Source: Pirellulaceae bacterium
Lineage (GTDB): Bacteria; Planctomycetota; Planctomycetia; Pirellulales; Pirellulaceae
Reading direction: 5' to 3'
DNA length: 54,716 bases
NCBI GenBank assembly: GCA_028280445.1
Contig: JANQLU010000096.1
Location: forward strand, 1 to 54,716
Shown here one piece after another: positions 44,734-53,444 of this stretch. Within the stretch, counting starts at the first letter, position 1; every line of letters begins with the position of its first letter. Below the pieces are notes generated by a model, which searched no databases, was not told where the DNA came from, and saw nothing but the letters and a program-made list of their open reading frames with translations. The position numbers and the translations under genes are program-made.

Positions 44734-46542
44734 ATGAACAAAGAAACAACTCGAACATCGATTTTTTTGGGTGCAGCTGTCATTTGCTGTCTGTTCAGCG
44801 GACTTGTATTCTGGATGACGGCTCCGCGAACCAGTACGGAATTCGAATTAAACGGAAAGCCGTTTTTTGAGACCTTTGACCCCAAATCGGCGACGGCGCT
44901 GGTGGTCAGCGCGCGCAATCCATCAGGTGAGTTGATACAGTTCGAGGTCAAAAAAGATGGCGATACATGGGTCATTCCAACACATCACAATTATCCCGCC
45001 GAGGCTGCTGAACGGTTGGCCAACACAACAGCAGCCTTGATGGGTTTGAATCGTGACGCCGTTGTGGGACGCCTGGCCAACACTCATGGCAAATATGGCG
45101 TGCTCGATCCGCTGGAAAATTCCGAAGCGGGCGGCAACGAAATTGGTACGCACATTACGGTCAAGGACAAAAATGGTAATGTGCTCGTCGAATATATTGT
45201 CGGGCAACGTGTGAAAGCCGATGAAAATCGGCCGACGTCCGAAGTCGACGACGAACAGGCCAGCTATTTTTACGTTCGTCGGCCTGACGAACAACAAACG
45301 TACAAGGTCGAGATGGAAGTCGATTTATCAACGAAATTTACGGATTGGATCAAACCAGACCTGTTGCGAATTTCGCAACGTAATTTGCGTTCGGTGGTCG
45401 TGAACAACTACGAGGTCGTTCAAGGCGTATTCAAACCTGGCGATCAATTTAAATTCACACGGGACTCCGATTTCGGGCAGTGGAAATTGGACGGAATCGA
45501 CGAAAAAACAGAAGAAGTTGCCAGTGACAAAGTTGATGAAATTGCAACGATGTTCGACGAGATGGAGATTGTCGGAGTGCGGCCCAAAATTACTTTGCCC
45601 GACGGGCGTCAGTTGTTAAAGCCCGATTTGACACTCAACCTGGATGGTTTGGGGCAAGTTCCCGAGCGCGTGCAACGCCAGATTATGGGACAAGCGGCAA
45701 GGGATCTGGCGCAACAGGGATTTTTTCTGGCAAGTGCTCCGCTCAAAGGAACCGACGAGCGGCTATTCGGTCAACAGGGCAAAGTTGATGTGACGACCAA
45801 TGATGGAGTCCGTTACTCGGTCTATTTTGGTGACGTTTTTCTAGGTGATACGGAGTCCATCGAAATTGGTGGCGGCAAACTGGAAAAAGTCGATAGCAAG
45901 AAAAAAAACGATGCCTCTAAAAAAGGGGATTCGAAAAACAAAGTTGAAAACGATTCGACGAAAAAAGATAAACGTCAAAAAAGCCGGTTTGTGATGGTCC
46001 GAGTCAAATTTGACGAAAGCCTGTTGGGTGCGGTGCCAGCCAAACCGACCGAACCAACCAAACCGACAGAACCCGAGGGCTACAAACCGACCGAGCCCAA
46101 AACCGGAACAAACGATAAAAAAGGCCCTAACGAACAAGAGCCTCCCGTTCCTCCGGCAGAAGACAAAAAAACAAAATTATTCAAACAATACGAAGCGGAT
46201 TTGGCGACCTATCGCGCGGCACTTGGGAAATATCAGGCCGAATTGCAGGCTTATAATGACCAAACTGAGAAGCGCAACAAAAGCATTGAAAACGGCAAAA
46301 AAATTGCCAAAGATCTCAACGATCGTTTTGGTCCGTGGTACTACGTCGTAGGTGTTGGCGAATTGGAAAGTTTGAAATTGCCACGCGATGCGTTCGTCAA
46401 ACCAAAGCAAGTCGATCCCAATGCACCCGCAGCCCAGCTGCCAGCGATTCCAAACATTTTTTTCGAAGATTCCAAGCAGCCGCCAAAGAAATCGGATTCC
46501 AAGTCGGGAGACCCGAAATCGGGAAAAAACGGCGGGAAATAA
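44734..46542 (+). CDS. DUF4340 domain protein of the Gld-like operon
   Basis: A 602-residue membrane-anchored protein. One N-terminal helix (SIFLGAAVICCLFSGLVFWM) is followed by tandem DUF4340-type beta domains (ATALVVSARNPSGELIQFEV, WVIPTHHNYPAEAAERLANT, WKLDGIDEKTEEVASDKVDEI). A long Lys/Asp-rich then KPTEP-repeat linker and a helical segment (FKQYEADLATYRAALGKYQA) come near 380-510, and the C-terminus is Pro/Lys-rich. DUF4340 proteins almost always accompany GldF/GldG-like permeases. It begins 21 bases after the fusion gene and ends the operon. Confidence 0.88.
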   Translation: MNKETTRTSIFLGAAVICCLFSGLVFWMTAPRTSTEFELNGKPFFETFDPKSATALVVSARNPSGELIQFEVKKDGDTWVIPTHHNYPAEAAERLANTTAALMGLNRDAVVGRLANTHGKYGVLDPLENSEAGGNEIGTHITVKDKNGNVLVEYIVGQRVKADENRPTSEVDDEQASYFYVRRPDEQQTYKVEMEVDLSTKFTDWIKPDLLRISQRNLRSVVVNNYEVVQGVFKPGDQFKFTRDSDFGQWKLDGIDEKTEEVASDKVDEIATMFDEMEIVGVRPKITLPDGRQLLKPDLTLNLDGLGQVPERVQRQIMGQAARDLAQQGFFLASAPLKGTDERLFGQQGKVDVTTNDGVRYSVYFGDVFLGDTESIEIGGGKLEKVDSKKKNDASKKGDSKNKVENDSTKKDKRQKSRFVMVRVKFDESLLGAVPAKPTEPTKPTEPEGYKPTEPKTGTNDKKGPNEQEPPVPPAEDKKTKLFKQYEADLATYRAALGKYQAELQAYNDQTEKRNKSIENGKKIAKDLNDRFGPWYYVVGVGELESLKLPRDAFVKPKQVDPNAPAAQLPAIPNIFFEDSKQPPKKSDSKSGDPKSGKNGGK

Positions 46543-46553
46543 CTAACAATTCG

Positions 46554-46763
46554 ATGTTTCAAAATTGAAACATTGTCGATTTGTTGGAGCATAAAATCAG
46601 TGATATGACGGTTGACCGAACCGTTGCCAAAAACTGCACCGCATATCATTCCATGATTTTTGGCAAATTTGCAAATTCATGAAATTTCTTTTCTCAACCC
46701 ATTAAGGCGAACCTACGATTTTTTGTGAACGCAAAATGAGCGTTCGGAGACCCACGTCGCCTT
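46554..46763 (+). promoter_or_regulatory. Candidate structured leader or small RNA upstream of the 112-residue gene
   Basis: Several inverted repeats crowd into 210 bases: ATGTTTCAAAATTGAAACAT (46554-46573); ACGGTT/AACCGT (46608-46613 with 46619-46624); TGATATG/CATATCA (46601-46607 with 46642-46648); TTGCCAAAAA/TTTTTGGCAA (46624-46633 with 46657-46666); and nested AAGGCGA/TCGCCTT (46704-46710 with 46757-46763) around GAACGC/GCGTTC (46727-46732 with 46740-46745). The third and fourth pairs cross, so they are alternative folds or a pseudoknot. The first could also end the preceding operon. Confidence 0.4.
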
Positions 46764-46803
46764 TGCCGAGCGACAATTCGCCAGACAATCAAGGAATCTA
46801 AAA

Positions 46804-47142
46804 ATGGATTTCGCCAAACTTGCCACCAAAATTCAGGCCAAAGAACCTGAGTCTACTCCCGAAGACGTTGCTCGAATCGCACTGCTGTTACTCGGGGCCG
46901 ATCAAGATCTGAAAGATCTGGAATCTGATGAGAAATTCGAAAAAGCTTGGGCCGACATCAAGCTTCGTCTGAAAGCGTGCATGGATCAACACGGAGCAAT
47001 GAGTGAAGAAATTGAAACGCTCGCCTGCAGCGATCCCAAACAATACACACCCGATCAGGTTTGGGTCCTCGTTCGCGCGATCAAGGTACAAAGCCAGTTG
47101 TTGCAGTTTTACACCGGAAACGCGACACAGCCGATCGCCTAG
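46804..47142 (+). CDS. Small acidic protein of unknown function
   Basis: A 112-residue, probably helical cytoplasmic protein (MDFAKLATKIQAKEPESTPED, VARIALLLLGADQDLKDLESD, WADIKLRLKACMDQHGAMSEEIE, WVLVRAIKVQSQLLQFYTGN). AAGGA lies nine bases before the ATG. I do not recognise the family. It follows a leader rich in inverted repeats, which suggests regulation at RNA level, and stands apart from the Gld-like operon. Confidence 0.75.
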   Translation: MDFAKLATKIQAKEPESTPEDVARIALLLLGADQDLKDLESDEKFEKAWADIKLRLKACMDQHGAMSEEIETLACSDPKQYTPDQVWVLVRAIKVQSQLLQFYTGNATQPIA

Positions 47143-47203
47143 TCAATCAATGTTCTGACGAACGTTGCGCGTGCAAGCATCACCTGCGAGCGCGCGTTTT
47201 TTT

Positions 47204-47260
47204 GTAGGGCCGGTTCCTACAGGCCAATCCGCCAAAACGGCCGGTGGGAACCGGCCCTAC
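47204..47260. repeat. Palindromic repeat, family 2
   Basis: GTAGGGCCGGTTCCTACAGG pairs with the arm ending in ACCGGCCCTAC with small mismatches; loop AATCCGCCAAAAC. It lies between two convergent genes, followed by a degraded family-5 copy (47268-47305). Confidence 0.9.
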
Positions 47261-47267
47261 AGTCTGA

Positions 47268-47305
47268 TACGAGCACAAAACACTCGCTCGCGCTTCGTAC
47301 TCGTA
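47268..47305. repeat. Degraded copy of hairpin repeat family 5
   Basis: ATACGAGCACAAAACACTCG and CGCGCTTCGTACTCGT resemble the family-5 element at 17860-17917, but the left arm is mostly lost. Confidence 0.55.
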
Positions 47306-47318
47306 AGAATCATTCTCG

Positions 47319-48680
47319 CTAAAGCAATATGGCGATCGCCACGTTCATGTAAATGATGATCCCGAGGATATCAATAATCCCGGCAACGAACGGGTTGCTC
47401 ATCATGGCGGGGTCCCAACCCAATCGGGCAAATATCAACGGGAGGATTGAACCCGTCAAAGTTCCTGAGATAACAACTAGAAACAGCGTCAACGGAACCA
47501 CCGAGGCTCCGAGAAAACCGGGGATCGTACTTGAAAACAGAGTCACCGTCACCAGATAACCCATCAGGCCAAGCGCACCTCCGAGCAACATTCCCATCAG
47601 CAACTCGCGCCAAACAATCGTCCACCAATCCGACAATGTCACATGGCCGCGAGCCAACGCCGTAATAATCAACGTCGCAGATTGACTGCCGGAGTTGCCT
47701 CCACTGCTGATAACCAACGGGATAAACGGAACCAACCACGCCCAGGCTTCGAGTTTTTCGTCATATTGTTTCAATGCCAATGCGGTGAGCAGCGCAAAGA
47801 TGAACAGTATTCCAAGCCAGATTCCGCGTTTCCAACTCAAAGTCAAAACACCGGTTTTCAGATAGCTTTCGTCCAGCGGATCAACCGCGGCAATTCGGTG
47901 AGCGTCTTCGGTTGCTTCTTCGCGAACAACGTCAATGATATCGTCGTGCGTAATAATGCCGACAATGTGCCGTTCGGCATCGAGCACCGGAATTGCCAAC
48001 AAGTCCAACTTGGCAACCTTGTTAGCTACCTCTTCCTGGTCGTCCATCACGTTAGCCGCGACGATATCGGTTTCCATCAAATCGACGAGTTGCGTATCGG
48101 GTGTTCGCATGGCGGCCAAAAGTTGGCGTGCCGAAACCAGGCCGCGCAATTGATTGTCGTCATCAACAATGTACAGATAGTAGATCGTTTCATATTCTTC
48201 GGTTTCGCGGCTCAGTTCATCGAGTGCTTTTCGCACCGTCAAATTGGCGCTGAGCGTTGCGACCTCGGTCGTCATGACGGCGCCGGCCGTGCCTTCGGGG
48301 TATTGGCTCAACCGAAGAATGTCTCGACGTTCTTCGACCGGGATCCGCATGAGCAAATCGTCGACGATCTCTTCCTCGAGTTCGTTGAGGATGTCGACCC
48401 GGTCGTCGGCGGCCAGATCGGTGATCAACTCGCCCAGCTCATCGCGATCCTGAGTTCGGAGGATTTCCAGCTGCCGTTCAATATCGAAATAGGTGAAAAT
48501 CTCTTTGCGGATTGGGCGATCGGCAACACGAATGACTCCCCAGGATTCTGTCGAAGTCAGACCATCCATAAATTCGGCGGTGCGTGCAGGGTGGAGCGCT
48601 GAACAAAACTCTCTGAGTTCTGCCACGTTTTGCTCCGCGAGCATTTCGCGAATTTCGGGAAGGTACAGCGTATTGATCAT
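47319..48680 (-). CDS. mgtE: Magnesium transporter MgtE
   Basis: About 453 residues. The N-terminal MgtE domain (LYLPEIREMLAEQNVAELREF) has the EGTAGAVMTTEV connection, two CBS domains follow (YYLYIVDDDNQLRGLVSARQL, DLLAIPVLDAERHIVGIITHDDIIDV), and five membrane helices at the C-terminus include SSGGNSGSQSATLIITALARG, the family's pore signature, and GMLLGGALGLMGYLV. The channel-type protein lets magnesium in and closes when the cytoplasmic domains bind it. The ATG at 48680 is chosen; a GTG seven codons upstream (48701) is in frame. Confidence 0.96.
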   Translation of the reverse strand: MINTLYLPEIREMLAEQNVAELREFCSALHPARTAEFMDGLTSTESWGVIRVADRPIRKEIFTYFDIERQLEILRTQDRDELGELITDLAADDRVDILNELEEEIVDDLLMRIPVEERRDILRLSQYPEGTAGAVMTTEVATLSANLTVRKALDELSRETEEYETIYYLYIVDDDNQLRGLVSARQLLAAMRTPDTQLVDLMETDIVAANVMDDQEEVANKVAKLDLLAIPVLDAERHIVGIITHDDIIDVVREEATEDAHRIAAVDPLDESYLKTGVLTLSWKRGIWLGILFIFALLTALALKQYDEKLEAWAWLVPFIPLVISSGGNSGSQSATLIITALARGHVTLSDWWTIVWRELLMGMLLGGALGLMGYLVTVTLFSSTIPGFLGASVVPLTLFLVVISGTLTGSILPLIFARLGWDPAMMSNPFVAGIIDILGIIIYMNVAIAILL

Positions 48681-48893
48681 TTTCCGAAAAGAGGACGCCA
48701 CAGTTGATTGAATTCGTAAGACAAATTTATCGATATTCGGGTTCGTACCGCGAACCTCCGATTTTACGGACGAAAGTTGCGGAACTACAGACCTCTAACA
48801 ACGAAAAACAGTGAAATCGGCGCGTCCGTTGTTGAACCGCAACTAACAATCCGATTTTGCGGCGTGGGTTTCTACGGGCGGAGTCCGACCGAA

Positions 48894-51800
48894 TTATCTC
48901 GACTCATCACCGGTCAATCGTTGTACGTCGGTAATTCTCGGAAACGGATGATTGCCGCGATCGGTCATTCGAATGGGTTTTTCCGATCGATAGGTTTTCA
49001 GTCGTTGTTGCATCCCTTCGAGATATTTCGATTGATCACTCCCTCGCACTTTGGAACGCTGCAAGTCAACGGCTTCCTGTTGTTCGAATTTGGCGGCGCG
49101 AAGATCACCGTTTTCCGCCAAAACCGCCGCATAGACTTCTTTGAAAACAACTTCAGTATCCCCAAAAACGTCATAGATTGGTTTGACGATTTTCATTGCC
49201 CGTTTGCCGTCGCGAAGTTGATCTTCGGGAGAGGTGGCCAGGATCCACGCGAGCATGAGTTTCGTGGCATAGTCGCGCGACGATTTATCAATCACTTTTT
49301 GAAATTCTTCGATTGCCTCTTTGTCGTGCCCGGTCAGAAAATAGCAGACTCCAATAATTCTCGTGAAGCCGAGTTCGTTGGGCGACAGCCGCCGGGCGAG
49401 TCGGAAAAATCGCAACGCGTTTTTAAAATCGCCAGACTCTGAATAAACCAGTGCCAAATCTGTAACCAACGCGACTTCGATCGGCCGTAAGTCAAAAGCC
49501 TCCGTGAGCGCCGACGCTGCGCCGTGATAATCTTTTTTCCGATATAACAGGCGTCCTTTGATCCAGTTCAAACGGTATTTCAGGTCAATCACCAATCCCT
49601 GCCCCGAAGCGTTTCGAATGGCGGCGTCGATAATTCCGATGGCTTCATCAAATTTGCCACGGCGTTCGGCGACTTCAGCCAAGCCAATGCGGGCATCGAC
49701 GTTTTTTTCGTCGATATCGAGCGCATCTGAAAAATTTTGCGACGCTTTTTCCAGCAATTCATCCCTGGAATCTGTGTTTCGTTTTGCCAGGCGAAGATTG
49801 ATTTTCCCGGCCATTAAATACGCTTCGCGACAATTCTTGTTGTAGCCCAACGACTGCCTAATCATTTTGCGAGCTTCGACGAGATTTCCCTGTTCGAGGA
49901 AACTTTGCGCCATTTGACATCGCGCCAGGGCCAATTGTTCTCTCGACAAAAGTCGCATTCGCTTGACTTCGTCTTTGTATTTTGCACGGCCATATATCTC
50001 GGCCAGTCGGATGTAATCGGGAACTAACAAATTGGAAATGCGTTTGGTTTCATAGAGCGGAAACGGTTGGTAAAAATCGTCAACAACTTTTGCAGTCCGA
50101 TTAATGTCACGTTCCACGCTTTGGGGATCCAATTTGTCTCGATAAACCGCAGCAATCCGATTGGAGTCGTCCAGCAAAATCCAGCAGGGCGATTGAAACG
50201 AATGAATATTTGCAAACACTTCCAATCCAAATACTCTCAGTCGATCGATGCTACTTGCCGAAATCTGTGCTGGCTCAACTTTGGCGGCATCGACCGGCGG
50301 CAAACCGTCGTCCTGCAACGCAATTTTTCGCAGTGACGATTTCAGAGTTGCCAGTTGTGATAAGTTGTTCAAATAGTTTGGATCAGATTTTTTGCAGAGG
50401 TGAATGAGTGTCATTCGCCCATCGCCGGCATAGACCATCCACTGTTTGGCACCCGGTGTTTTGATTTCCAATTCCGGCCCCTTCAGTTTTGGCCAGATCA
50501 GGTTTTCCCGAACAACCTGGTATTGGTGTGGGATGGGCTTGGGAACGAATTTACTGGCAGGTTCAGGTCTTTCAATAACTTGGATTTGTTGATCGCCTTC
50601 GATCACGCAATACATTTGGTTGTTTTTAAATCCGAAAAATTCTTCTGTCTTTTTAGCGGACCATTTGACAACGACTTTTTCGATTTTGGCGTTTTCGGGA
50701 ATTGAAAATATCAAAGTCCGACTGGACTGCGTCAGCAATAAACTTTCGCATTTCGACGTTTGAACGATTGGCTTGTCAGAACCTTCCAAAAACAAATTGA
50801 CAATGGCGCCGTAGCCGTCGCGATTGATCGTCGTTCCACGCAACTTGATTTTCACATACGGGCGTGGCGGGCTATTGTTTCGTTTGATTTTGATCATCGG
50901 CGCCAAAGCGTTGTATTGAACCAGATCCCAATCGCCATCGGAATCCCAATCGGTTTTCGCCAGCGAGCGAGTATCGAGTGCATCATCCAAACCCGAGATT
51001 GCCGAGATATCGACCAAACGATTCCGGCCGGTATTCAGCAGCAACGAATTCCGTCGACCAGGTTCGTAGCTTGAGTCGCCATGAATGGCGTTGGTGAACT
51101 GATAAAATTTTTGGGACAGCACTTCTTTTTTGTCGGCGGGGTTATCACGTCCCAACCTCGGGATGATATGTCTCCAATAATACCCGCTCATGTTTTTCAG
51201 ATTCGGTCGTGTCCAACCGGAATTAGTTGACAACAGATCCGCGATCCCGTCGCCATTGACATCAAAAGTGTCGCTGGCAAGTGTAAAATTCGCTTTCGGC
51301 ACTGGCGTCAAACGTTCGGCGATTTCATATTGCCGATCCTTGTTGAGCCGCATCACAAAACTCGAGCGAACCAGTTTTTTCATATCATCGGGCTTGAGAT
51401 TGGTATCCTCTCCCCCTTGGTATGCATTGGCCACCAGACGATTGGTCGGTGTCGAGCCAGTCGATACGATCAATTCTGATTCTCCGTCCGCGTTCAGATC
51501 AATCCAGTTAAAACTGCGGTACATGTACGCTTGCTCTAATCCAGGCGCAATTTTTCCTTTGGCAAACCAATCGCCTTTGTTATTCAAATAGGTCGCCGGC
51601 GCAAAATCGTTGGCGCCAACGATGTCCAAATCGCCGTCGAGATCGGTGTCGTGCCAAAATGCGTTGACGATAAAACAACGGTTTTTGATTCCGGCTGACT
51701 CGGCTATCAATTTGAAATTGAGGTTGCCATCATTGACGTACATCACCAACCCGCCACCATTGTCCGCATCCAAAACCGAATTGAATGCGGGGAAATCGGA

Positions 51801-53021
51801 ATCAGAACGAAATTGTGGCAAGTATCCGGCACACAGCAAATCCAAATCTCCATCGCGATCAAAATCCGCTGCCGTTAGCTTGGTAATGTTGGGAGCGTTG
51901 AACAGAACGCGCTTGTAGTGAAATCTCCCTTTGCCATCATTGGCCAATAACGCAACACCCGATTGCAACGAAATCAAGGCGTCTTGGTCGCCATCATTGT
52001 CCAGGTCGGCAAACAACGTAGCGCCTGTCGATTCTTGAAAGGCGAGACCGGACTGGAGCGAAGCATCTCGCACGGTTCCGTCTGCCACTTGAACAAACAA
52101 GCGATTGGGGATTCCCTCCGGTTGGCTCACATAAATGTCGTCGAGGTCGTCGTTGTTAACATCGCAAATACTGATGCCGTGCCATCCCATGATGCGACGG
52201 GTGCCGAGTTTTTCAGTCCATTGTGAAATCCCGAAACTGAATTGCTTGTTTGCCGGCGCCGTATTTTCGAAAACGGATCCGGTACAGTCGCTGTAAATCG
52301 ACGTTGCAGGGTTCAATAACGTTGTTTCGTCATACGACGCAATTTGAATCGCTTTGATGTTGACATTTTTTTTGTCTTGAGAAAACTCCCAACTGATTTT
52401 CCAATTCATCGACGCTTGCCGAGCGCCAATCTTAGGAATTTCGCCGACGATGGAAATCAAGGCGTCGGTCGTCAAGGTCTGATCTTTGACGACCACGTTG
52501 TCGATTTCAAACACAAACCGCCGCTGATCGCATTTGTTCCACGGGCTGATCAGCGCACCGATTGCTTGCGTGGCAGTCGATTCTGGCCATTTTTTTGTTA
52601 CCGGAGTTTGCGGATCGGCACCGACGATTTCGAGTTGAGCTTCTTTGAACAGCGGTTTGAGGTCCGCGCGTTTCAGACCCGAAAAACTAACCGGCGCGGC
52701 AAAGATCGTATTGAGTTGTTGTTGGATTTGGGTGGGAGTCAGTGTTTTGGCGTGAACGATGACTTGGCCCAATTTTTCTAATTGCGCCGATGCGACGTTG
52801 TTCCAATGTTCCGCTTCCCAAGGACTGCCGACAAGGTTTTCTGGAGGATTTTGCCAATTCGTAACGGCGATCGGTTCGTCGCGATAGATTACTTTGGCAG
52901 CGGCCTTTTTTTCTTTATTGCCGTCTTCAGAATTGTCTGGCTCTGGGTCGGTTTGTGGGCACCCGGCTAGAAAAACGAATGCCAGTGAAATGGCGAACAG
53001 GAATGCCTGTTTGTAATACAT
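48894..53021 (-). CDS. Giant lipoprotein with FG-GAP repeats, ASPIC/UnbV domain and TPR region
   Basis: A 1375-residue lipoprotein (lipobox LAGC at about residue 20). After a 270-residue N-terminal domain come FG-GAP/VCBS repeats with calcium-loop motifs DLDNDGDQDALIS, DFDRDGDLDLLCAG, DTDLDGDLDIVGAN, DLNADGESELIVS, DVNGDGIADLLS and DWDSDGDWDLV. An ASPIC/UnbV-like domain follows (YVKIKLRGTTINRDGYGAIV, VVVKWSAKKTEEFFG). The last 350 residues are TPR repeats (NFSDALDIDEKNVDARIGLAEVAERRGKFDEA, GAASALTEAFDLRPIEVALV, KNALRFFRLARRLSPNELGFTRIIGVCYF). These CRTAC1-type proteins are abundant in planctomycetes; a role in surface attachment or scaffold is inferred. A GGAGGAAA site is not in place at the start. 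Confidence 0.9.
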   Translation of the reverse strand: MYYKQAFLFAISLAFVFLAGCPQTDPEPDNSEDGNKEKKAAAKVIYRDEPIAVTNWQNPPENLVGSPWEAEHWNNVASAQLEKLGQVIVHAKTLTPTQIQQQLNTIFAAPVSFSGLKRADLKPLFKEAQLEIVGADPQTPVTKKWPESTATQAIGALISPWNKCDQRRFVFEIDNVVVKDQTLTTDALISIVGEIPKIGARQASMNWKISWEFSQDKKNVNIKAIQIASYDETTLLNPATSIYSDCTGSVFENTAPANKQFSFGISQWTEKLGTRRIMGWHGISICDVNNDDLDDIYVSQPEGIPNRLFVQVADGTVRDASLQSGLAFQESTGATLFADLDNDGDQDALISLQSGVALLANDGKGRFHYKRVLFNAPNITKLTAADFDRDGDLDLLCAGYLPQFRSDSDFPAFNSVLDADNGGGLVMYVNDGNLNFKLIAESAGIKNRCFIVNAFWHDTDLDGDLDIVGANDFAPATYLNNKGDWFAKGKIAPGLEQAYMYRSFNWIDLNADGESELIVSTGSTPTNRLVANAYQGGEDTNLKPDDMKKLVRSSFVMRLNKDRQYEIAERLTPVPKANFTLASDTFDVNGDGIADLLSTNSGWTRPNLKNMSGYYWRHIIPRLGRDNPADKKEVLSQKFYQFTNAIHGDSSYEPGRRNSLLLNTGRNRLVDISAISGLDDALDTRSLAKTDWDSDGDWDLVQYNALAPMIKIKRNNSPPRPYVKIKLRGTTINRDGYGAIVNLFLEGSDKPIVQTSKCESLLLTQSSRTLIFSIPENAKIEKVVVKWSAKKTEEFFGFKNNQMYCVIEGDQQIQVIERPEPASKFVPKPIPHQYQVVRENLIWPKLKGPELEIKTPGAKQWMVYAGDGRMTLIHLCKKSDPNYLNNLSQLATLKSSLRKIALQDDGLPPVDAAKVEPAQISASSIDRLRVFGLEVFANIHSFQSPCWILLDDSNRIAAVYRDKLDPQSVERDINRTAKVVDDFYQPFPLYETKRISNLLVPDYIRLAEIYGRAKYKDEVKRMRLLSREQLALARCQMAQSFLEQGNLVEARKMIRQSLGYNKNCREAYLMAGKINLRLAKRNTDSRDELLEKASQNFSDALDIDEKNVDARIGLAEVAERRGKFDEAIGIIDAAIRNASGQGLVIDLKYRLNWIKGRLLYRKKDYHGAASALTEAFDLRPIEVALVTDLALVYSESGDFKNALRFFRLARRLSPNELGFTRIIGVCYFLTGHDKEAIEEFQKVIDKSSRDYATKLMLAWILATSPEDQLRDGKRAMKIVKPIYDVFGDTEVVFKEVYAAVLAENGDLRAAKFEQQEAVDLQRSKVRGSDQSKYLEGMQQRLKTYRSEKPIRMTDRGNHPFPRITDVQRLTGDESR

Positions 53022-53051
53022 TCAAATTCTCAAATGTTGGAGGAAATCATC

Positions 53052-53076
53052 TGTGAGCCATCTATTTTGGCTCACA
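53052..53076. promoter_or_regulatory. Short perfect inverted repeat, possible operator or attenuator
   Basis: TGTGAGCC and GGCTCACA (8 bases each) flank ATCTATTTT, between the stop of the DUF4286-like gene and the start of the large lipoprotein gene, both on the minus strand. No T-run follows, so it is not a standard terminator. Confidence 0.45.
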
Positions 53077-53102
53077 ATCGGTGGTAGAAACAAGGTGAAA
53101 TT

Positions 53103-53423
53103 TCAACTTGTTTGTGCTTTGGCGATCGCCGTTGCGACAGTTCGCTGATATTCGAGCCCCAGGCTCAGTGGAAATCTATCCAGCCCTTTTTTGCGAAGTT
53201 CTGGTGCATATTTTTGTTCGTATTCGTCGAATTTGTTGCGATCCAGGAACTCGTAGCGGATTTCGTAAGTCAAATCTTCACCGTCCATCTGGTAAACTAC
53301 AGCTTGATGAGCGCCTCCATCCAAGACTTCCTGTAAATGTTCCTGTTCGAGCCATTCCAGCCATTTTGGTGCGACCGAATGATCGGTAAAGGTGCAACGA
53401 ACGGTGTATGAAATCAAATTCAT
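53103..53423 (-). CDS. DUF4286-like small protein
   Basis: A 106-residue cytoplasmic protein with a ferredoxin-like fold pattern: ISYTVRCTFTDHSVAPKWLEWL, then HQAVVYQMDGEDLTYEIRYEFLDRNKFDEYEQKYAPELRKKGLDRFP. This matches the layout of DUF4286 family members; their function is unknown. The start at 53423 is 21 bases from the divergent M54 gene start, so promoters or leaders must overlap. Confidence 0.75.
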   Translation of the reverse strand: MNLISYTVRCTFTDHSVAPKWLEWLEQEHLQEVLDGGAHQAVVYQMDGEDLTYEIRYEFLDRNKFDEYEQKYAPELRKKGLDRFPLSLGLEYQRTVATAIAKAQTS

Positions 53424-53444
53424 TTTTGGATCTTCGGTGAAATC

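Noticed and set aside
47643..48602. Open frame of 319 codons antisense to mgtE
   Set aside because: Shadow of a conserved gene; residue composition is typical of an antisense frame and no motif is visible.
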